DNA of 64,000 bases from Bacillota bacterium. Its GTDB lineage: Bacteria > Bacillota > Bacilli > Paenibacillales > Paenibacillaceae. The notes below the pieces were generated by a model that was given only the letters and a program-made list of their open reading frames with translations, ran no database searches and was not told where the DNA came from. The stretch covers positions 124,001 to 188,000 of the forward strand of contig JAEWPC010000011.1 of assembly GCA_023460795.1 (NCBI GenBank). The letters are read 5' to 3'. The position numbers and the translations under genes were made by a program. This document shows, piece after piece, positions 59,387 through 64,000 of the stretch. Numbering within the stretch: the first letter of the stretch is position 1; each line of letters opens with the position of its first letter.

Positions 59387-60406
59387 TTACTTCAATACTT
59401 CGTCGATGAACAACGTCGTCTGAACCGCGAGATCGATCTCTTTCGCCACTGCATCGTCGTCTTCTTTGTTGATGACTCGTACGACCGGTCGGCTAGGCAA
59501 ACCGCGATGCTGCCTTACGACGACGCCCGTCTGCTTGTTCGACAGCTTTACGGATACGCCGTTCGGATAGACGGATACGATCTTCATGAACTGCACGAGC
59601 ACTTCATGGTCGAGCTCCGTGCCGGACAACGCGTTAAGCACCTCGCAAGCGGCATGGGGCTGAAGCGGCGGCTCGCCGTTCGCTCCGAAAATCAAATTAT
59701 CGTATTTGTTCACTACGGCCGTAATTTTCGCATACAGATGGATTTCATCCCCCGACAGCTTCCTCGGCTGCCCCTCTCCGTTCACGAACTCATGGTGCTG
59801 GAAAGCGACGTGCGCCGTCAGCAGGCTGTATTCCCGCTTCATCTTCAGCAATTCGAAGCCCCGCCACGCATGATGCATGCGGCCTTCCTGCACTTCCGGG
59901 GCGCCTACCTTCCCGATATCGTGCAACAGCGCTCCGATCGCAAGCTCCTTCAATTGAATCATATTGAGGCCAACGTTAACCCCGATCAGAGATGCCATCA
60001 TGCACACGTTCATCGCGTGCAGGAACATGGCGTTGTCCGCCGTGCGAATGTCGCCGAGCTGTACGAGCACCGTTTGATTGCGCAGCACCTCGTCCAGCAT
60101 CGAATCTACCGTCTGGCTAATCGCCTTCGTGCTGAACTCTTTGCCGGAACGCAGCGCTTCGAACGTCTCGGACATCTGGGCGACGACCATCCGTTTCGTC
60201 TCTTCCGACAGCACTTCCTCATGCGTAATATCGCGATAGAGCGGATCGTCCAAGTAGACGACCGTCACGCCTAGCCGCTTCAAGGTGCTAATCATGTATA
60301 CCGTCAATTGCACGCCAGCGGACAGCAATATGGTTCCATTGGAAGAGAAAATCGTTCTCCCGAGAATTTGTCCCGGTTCTACCGACTCGATGTCGACGAA
60401 CTTCAA
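59387..60406 (-). CDS. HD-GYP-like domain protein with altered GYP motif
   Basis: A 339-residue protein with an N-terminal region of about 120 residues of the type seen in Bacillota HD-GYP proteins. The HD pair His162-Asp163 (LLHDIGKVGAP), His178/179 and His204-His205 are present, but the GYP signature reads HHEFVNGEGQPRKL, with Gln in place of Tyr. It may still bind metal, and activity on c-di-GMP is uncertain. A TTG start at 60406 follows GGGAG by 9 bases. It starts 59 bases after queG on the same strand. Confidence 0.85.
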   Translation of the reverse strand: MKFVDIESVEPGQILGRTIFSSNGTILLSAGVQLTVYMISTLKRLGVTVVYLDDPLYRDITHEEVLSEETKRMVVAQMSETFEALRSGKEFSTKAISQTVDSMLDEVLRNQTVLVQLGDIRTADNAMFLHAMNVCMMASLIGVNVGLNMIQLKELAIGALLHDIGKVGAPEVQEGRMHHAWRGFELLKMKREYSLLTAHVAFQHHEFVNGEGQPRKLSGDEIHLYAKITAVVNKYDNLIFGANGEPPLQPHAACEVLNALSGTELDHEVLVQFMKIVSVYPNGVSVKLSNKQTGVVVRQHRGLPSRPVVRVINKEDDDAVAKEIDLAVQTTLFIDEVLK

Positions 60407-60464
60407 AGTCGATCACTCCCGCCTTTTGTCTTAATAATGAGTCTCTAGCTGTTATATCGACAAG

Positions 60465-61643
60465 TTATCCTAAAACCGCTAACGCGCGTTCAATAGCGAA
60501 TATAACTTCCGGTTCTTGTTCCGACTGCAAGGCGCCCTCAAGGCTTTCCTTAGACTCGTCGCCGCCGATCCGGCCCAGCGCCCACGCGGCTGTCGCTCGC
60601 AGCTCGTAACGCGGATCGTCCCTCAGCACGGCAGCGACGTCGGGAACGGACTCCTTGTCCTTGAAATTGCCGAGTCCGATTATCGCGTTGCGCTGGATCG
60701 GCTTCCTTCCGCGCCAAGCTGCAGCGCTGACTCCGAACTTCTCTTTGAACTCCCGGTTCCCCATCTTCAGAATCGGCCTGAGAAGAGGCTTGGCGATCTC
60801 GGGATCGGGCAGCAGCTCCTCATGGATGCGCACGTCGATGCCCCGATTGACCGGACAGACGATCTGACACGTATCGCAGCCGTATAACCGATTGCCGATC
60901 TTCGTCATCAGCTCGTCCTCGACGATCCCTTTGGTCTGAGTCACATAAGAGATGCAGCGCTGGGCGTTCAATTGCCCTGGACCTACCAATGCGCCGGTCG
61001 GACAGGCGTCGATGCAGATCGTGCAGTCTCCGCATCCGTCTTCGATCGGCTTATCGGGCGGCAGCGGCAAATTCGTGATCATCTCGCCGAGGTAGAGCCA
61101 AGACCCGAGCTCCGGCGAGATGACCGAACAATTCTTGCCGCTCCAGCCAACGCCCGCGCGCTCGGCGACGGCCCGGTCCGACAGCGCGCCGGTGTCGACC
61201 ATCGACAACAAGCGTGCGTCCGGAACGCGCTCGGTAATCCATGCCGCCAGCTTGTCCATCCGGCGTCTTAGCGCGGCGTGGTAGTCTTCCCCCCACGCCG
61301 AACGCGACAGGATGCCCCTTCGCAGCCCGGGTTCCGATACCGGAGCATTCTTCAGCTTAGACGGATACGCCACCGCGATCGAGATGATGCACCGCGCTCC
61401 GGGCAGCGACAGCTCCGGCTCCGTCCGCTTGTCCAGATCGGGTTCTTCGAACCCCGATTCGTAGCCGAGCTCGCGATGGCGGACCAAGCGCTCCTTCAGC
61501 TCGGTGAACGGATCCGCGGTCGTCACGCCCAGCTTGTCAATTCCCATGCTGGTTGCGGCCGCGAGCAGCTCCTCCTTGAACGTCCGCCAATAGGCCATCT
61601 CCGAAGCTCGGTTCACAGTCCCGACCACCGGCTGATCGGCCAT
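60465..61643 (-). CDS. queG: Epoxyqueuosine reductase QueG with C-terminal HEAT repeats
   Basis: A 392-residue cobalamin- and Fe-S-dependent enzyme for the last step of queuosine synthesis in tRNA. It has two 4Fe-4S sets: Cys204/207/210/214 (CGDCTICIDACPTGAL) and Cys230/256/259/263 (YGCDTCQIVCP). MVDTGALSDRAVAERAGVGWSGKN is the family core. HEAT-like repeats end the protein (DDPRYELRATAAWALGRIGG). The ATG lies 7 bases after GGAGACC inside lepB, a 31-base overlap. Confidence 0.94.
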   Translation of the reverse strand: MADQPVVGTVNRASEMAYWRTFKEELLAAATSMGIDKLGVTTADPFTELKERLVRHRELGYESGFEEPDLDKRTEPELSLPGARCIISIAVAYPSKLKNAPVSEPGLRRGILSRSAWGEDYHAALRRRMDKLAAWITERVPDARLLSMVDTGALSDRAVAERAGVGWSGKNCSVISPELGSWLYLGEMITNLPLPPDKPIEDGCGDCTICIDACPTGALVGPGQLNAQRCISYVTQTKGIVEDELMTKIGNRLYGCDTCQIVCPVNRGIDVRIHEELLPDPEIAKPLLRPILKMGNREFKEKFGVSAAAWRGRKPIQRNAIIGLGNFKDKESVPDVAAVLRDDPRYELRATAAWALGRIGGDESKESLEGALQSEQEPEVIFAIERALAVLG

Positions 61644-62215
61644 AGAATCAGGTCTCCGCGGCCTTCGATCATTGTGCCAGGCACTTCGTTGAATGTCCGG
61701 CTGTCTTTGCTGCCGTTCTTATGACGATTGTCTCCCATGACGAAATAATGGTCCGGCGATACCGTAATCTGCGCGTAATCTCCGTCCTCTATCTTTACAT
61801 CGGTATAGGGCTCGACTTGCAACGCTCCGTTCAAGTATAGCTGGCCGGCCCTAATCTCGAGCGTATCCCCGGGAATGCCGATTACGCGCTTGACGAGGTG
61901 CTCCTTGCGGCCCGGGCCTTCGCTCGGGTCCTTCAGAACGACGACGTCGCCTCTCTTGGGCTCGCCGAATTCATAAACGATCTTATTAATGAACAGCCAA
62001 TCTCCTTCGTATAGCGTCGGCTCCATCGATTGATGCTTAACGGTAGAAAGCTGGAAGACGTATGCCTTGAGCACGAGCACGATGACGAACGCAATAAGCA
62101 GTGCCTTGGTCCAATCCCACACTTCTTTTTTCCAGCCTGTCAGCCAAGGTTGTTTCGCAGCCCGCGTTCTTCCCTTCGGGCCTAGAGCCTGCGGCTCTTG
62201 ACTCATCTCGCTCAT
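61613..62215 (-). CDS. lepB: Type I signal peptidase
   Basis: A 200-residue membrane serine protease that removes signal peptides. One transmembrane helix (about residues 36-55) precedes the catalytic Ser63 in KHQSMEPTLYEGD; the general base is Lys109 in HLVKRVIGIPGD, and VMGDNRHKNGSKDSR is box E. The ATG at 62215 overlaps the DUF402 stop (ATGA) and follows GGAGAG. It overlaps queG by 31 bases, so DUF402, lepB and queG form one transcript. Confidence 0.95.
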   Translation of the reverse strand: MSEMSQEPQALGPKGRTRAAKQPWLTGWKKEVWDWTKALLIAFVIVLVLKAYVFQLSTVKHQSMEPTLYEGDWLFINKIVYEFGEPKRGDVVVLKDPSEGPGRKEHLVKRVIGIPGDTLEIRAGQLYLNGALQVEPYTDVKIEDGDYAQITVSPDHYFVMGDNRHKNGSKDSRTFNEVPGTMIEGRGDLILWPISRWSGL

Positions 62216-62790
62216 GAATTCTCTCCTTCCGCGTTCATCCATTGCTTCCATTGATCGTAGTATCGATACGCGGCCTCGTCGCCGAAAGGCGCCGACGTCC
62301 TGCGTACCGCTTCTTGCAGCTTGCGCATACCGGCCTCGATCTGCTCGAGCACGGTATCGCCATAACGGTAATCTTCCCGATGACGATTGAATTCGTCCCG
62401 ATCCAGCTCGTGGACGGAGCCGTCCGGAAGCAGCACGAGATCGAGATCGTAATCGATATAAGTCAGCACGTCCCCATAACGATAAGGCGGGGAGGCTAAA
62501 TTACAATAATAGCGGACGCCTTTGTCCTCTAACAAGGCGACGACGTTAAACCATTCGTTAGGGAGAAAATAAGATACGGCGGGTATCCGGCTCACCCATT
62601 CCTTGCCGTCTCTCTCGACAATCGTCGTCTGATCGTTAATATAGACCCAGACCGATCGCGGATCGACATGGCCGGGAAGAAGCCTATCGGTCGGTACGAG
62701 CCAATTGGCCATCCACATGCGATGAAGAGAACCGTCGTGCTTAAAGCTTTTGATCACATACCGCTCGTACGGACTTCGTGCCACGCTCAT
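62212..62790 (-). CDS. DUF402 family protein (nucleoside tri/diphosphate phosphatase type)
   Basis: A 192-residue protein of the FomD/DUF402 barrel family: SVWVYINDQTTIVERDGKEW, YYCNLASPPYRYGDVLTYIDYDLDLVLLPDG and HELDRDEFNRHR are typical. Staphylococcal and bacillary homologues hydrolyse nucleoside di- and triphosphates with metal; the same role is inferred here. The start follows GAGGAGG at a long spacing (12). First gene of the DUF402-lepB-queG operon. Confidence 0.88.
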   Translation of the reverse strand: MSVARSPYERYVIKSFKHDGSLHRMWMANWLVPTDRLLPGHVDPRSVWVYINDQTTIVERDGKEWVSRIPAVSYFLPNEWFNVVALLEDKGVRYYCNLASPPYRYGDVLTYIDYDLDLVLLPDGSVHELDRDEFNRHREDYRYGDTVLEQIEAGMRKLQEAVRRTSAPFGDEAAYRYYDQWKQWMNAEGENS

Positions 62791-62829
62791 GCTCGTTAGC
62801 GACCTCCTCGTCCCTACCGCGATATTATA

Positions 62830-62876
62830 AGAAAAGCATATCTCCCGGCCAAAATCAACGGCGCGAAAGATATGCT
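62830..62876 (-). terminator. Terminator of the GNAT gene
   Basis: AGCATATCT / AGATATGCT stem with inner GCC/GGC, minus-strand tail TTTTCTTATAA. Confidence 0.78.
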
Positions 62877-62904
62877 GTCAAAGTACCACGCTCATTCGTT
62901 TTCT

Positions 62905-63327
62905 TTATCCTGCCACGATCCTAAGAGGCTGCTTCAACTGCGCGAAATCCGATACTCCGACGCCGAGAGTTTCATAGAACGGACGAAGAACCTCGTTGTG
63001 CCTATCGAGCGCGATCAGCATCTTCTGAACTTTGCGTTGGCGGAACCGATTGCTCATGCTCTCCATCAAAGCTCGTCCGATCCCTTGGCCTCGATATTGC
63101 TCGTATACGGCAATCCGATACACGTAACCTTTCTGCTTGTCGATCGTCCCGATCATAACGCCGGCGAGATTGCCTGCCGACTCGGCGACGAGAACGAGGT
63201 CGCTGTCCCACGACAATTGTCTGGCGAACGCGCTCAACGTCTCTTCGCAGCATTCCTCGGACAATACATCTTCCAGAAGATTCGCAACGGACCGATAGTC
63301 CGACAATTGGAAAGAACGAATTTGCAT
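62905..63327 (-). CDS. GNAT family N-acetyltransferase
   Basis: A 140-residue acetyltransferase. The acetyl-CoA loop is YRGQGIGRALMESM, preceded by the strand YVYRIAVYEQ, with the closing FYETLGV motif. Substrate unknown; small size fits RimI-like or amine acetyltransferases. Monocistronic, ATG after GGGAG. Confidence 0.9.
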   Translation of the reverse strand: MQIRSFQLSDYRSVANLLEDVLSEECCEETLSAFARQLSWDSDLVLVAESAGNLAGVMIGTIDKQKGYVYRIAVYEQYRGQGIGRALMESMSNRFRQRKVQKMLIALDRHNEVLRPFYETLGVGVSDFAQLKQPLRIVAG

Positions 63328-63426
63328 GGTGTGTCGTCTCCCTCAAGCCCAATAAGTTTACGTCCCGAAAATACGCATTTTTAATTTTACGACAAAATCG
63401 CGACAATTCCTCTACTTTTTTTAAAA

Positions 63427-63470
63427 TTACATTAAATTTTTTTGTAGGTTTTTACGAAATTTTAATGTAA
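63427..63470. promoter_or_regulatory. AT-rich dyad upstream of sodA
   Basis: Inverted repeat TTACATTAAATTT (63427-63439) and AAATTTTAATGTAA (63457-63470) around a T-rich centre. It lies about 135 bases upstream of the sodA promoter and is close to the divergent GNAT start; candidate regulator site. The rest of 63328-63680 is AT-rich with no gene. Confidence 0.5.
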
Positions 63471-63602
63471 CCGCTTTATTCAACCATAATATGGAACGCA
63501 AGTTAATTCAACGGAGACTCATATTTCGATTGTATGAATAAGCGGGAGAAAAGTGGGTATTCTATTTCCGTTACGGCGCTATAGACTTTACAAACATACA
63601 CG

Positions 63603-63631
63603 TTGCTTTACTCCCCAAAATAAGGGATAAT
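63603..63631 (+). promoter_or_regulatory. sodA promoter
   Basis: -35 TTGCTT (63603-63608), 17-base spacer, -10 GATAAT (63626-63631). Confidence 0.6.
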
Positions 63632-63680
63632 AAGTCTCGTCAGCTACATTAGAACAATTATTATTAGGAGGTAATTACTC

Positions 63681-64000
63681 ATGGCTCACGAATTGCCAGC
63701 ACTTCCGTACGCGCACAATGCGCTCGAACCGCACATCGACACCGCGACGATGGAGATCCACCACGGCCGTCACCACAACGCTTACGTGACGAACCTGAAC
63801 AACGCGCTTAATTCCGCTCCGGAATTGGCAAGCAAGAGCGTTGAAGATCTTATCGCCGATCTGAATAGCGTTCCGGAAAGCATCCGCACCGCGGTTCGCA
63901 ACAACGGCGGCGGCCACGCGAACCACTCCTTGTTCTGGAAGACGATCAGCCCGAACGGCGGCGGTCAACCTACCGGCGCACTTGCCGCGGCGATCGACGC
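63681..64000 (+). CDS. sodA: Fe/Mn superoxide dismutase, N-terminal part
   Basis: The first 106 residues of a canonical superoxide dismutase; it runs off the right edge. MAHELPALPYAHNALEPHID is the family start. Metal ligands seen so far are the first His in MEIHHGRHHNAYV and the His in GGGHANHSLFW. The AGGAGG site is 10 bases before the ATG. Mn is likely for a Bacillus-type SodA but not proven here. Confidence 0.96.
   Translation, partial: MAHELPALPYAHNALEPHIDTATMEIHHGRHHNAYVTNLNNALNSAPELASKSVEDLIADLNSVPESIRTAVRNNGGGHANHSLFWKTISPNGGGQPTGALAAAID

Overview
The window is chromosomal DNA from a GC-rich spore-former of the Firmicutes, most likely family Paenibacillaceae (Cohnella/Paenibacillus type). 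This rests on the Bacillus-type pur operon order, PurR boxes plus guanine riboswitches, strong AGGAGG ribosome sites, frequent GTG/TTG starts and two SLH-anchored surface proteins. No rRNA, tRNA, CRISPR array or prophage was seen; most of the sequence is core chromosome with accessory signalling modules between housekeeping genes.

Layout. 1-5578 (minus): start of the purine operon purE-K-B-C-S-Q-L, with a promoter, two PurR boxes and a guanine riboswitch. 5600-11630 (plus): a response regulator / 7TM histidine kinase / small GNAT operon, then a 1072-residue FG-GAP, Calx-beta and SLH surface protein; the two promoters share an operator of identical geometry. 11745-13467 (minus): purine permease with the same PurR-box plus riboswitch control. 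13637-17316 (minus): a PLP decarboxylase and a chemoreceptor behind a c-di-GMP-I riboswitch. 17477-19619 (minus): guaA and a PrxQ peroxiredoxin. 19717-21148: a nuclease-like gene followed by an A-B-B-A-B' array of ten palindromes. 21159-23815 (minus): a CheY-like protein and a PilB/GspE-like protein with an MshEN domain and damaged ATPase motifs, behind a second c-di-GMP-I riboswitch. 24052-26709: an ABC exporter of the ABC-2 type. 26857-29189: LCP protein and hemL. 29240-33057: two divergent sulfate-binding proteins and a WG-repeat protein. 33112-43345: inositol phosphatase, TSUP permease, fabI, uvsE, an SLH protein, ddl and an amidase-like protein. 43504-48519: aconitase, a YlbL-type PDZ/Lon protease and an IclR regulator. 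48691-52055: hydrolase, a SodF-like SOD and a Gfo/Idh/MocA oxidoreductase. 52173-56894 (minus): HD-GYP / cheW / cheA / MCP operon. 57019-58177: a tyrosine recombinase between two perfect 24-bp inverted repeats. 58412-64000: folE, yneF, a second HD-GYP protein, queG, lepB, DUF402, GNAT and the start of sodA.

The most interesting element is 57019-58177. The recombinase gene is bracketed by inverted copies of an imperfect palindrome with the architecture of a tyrosine-recombinase core site (9-bp arms, 6-bp centre). A good outward promoter lies inside the segment. Flipping the segment would aim it at the adjacent HD-GYP-cheW-cheA-MCP operon. I infer a self-encoded phase switch for a chemosensory / c-di-GMP pathway.

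Cyclic di-GMP recurs through the window: two class I riboswitches, one MshEN-type sensor protein and two HD-GYP proteins. Purine control is doubled at both the biosynthetic operon and the permease. Homology statements come from reading the translations and from memory of the families; no database search was run.
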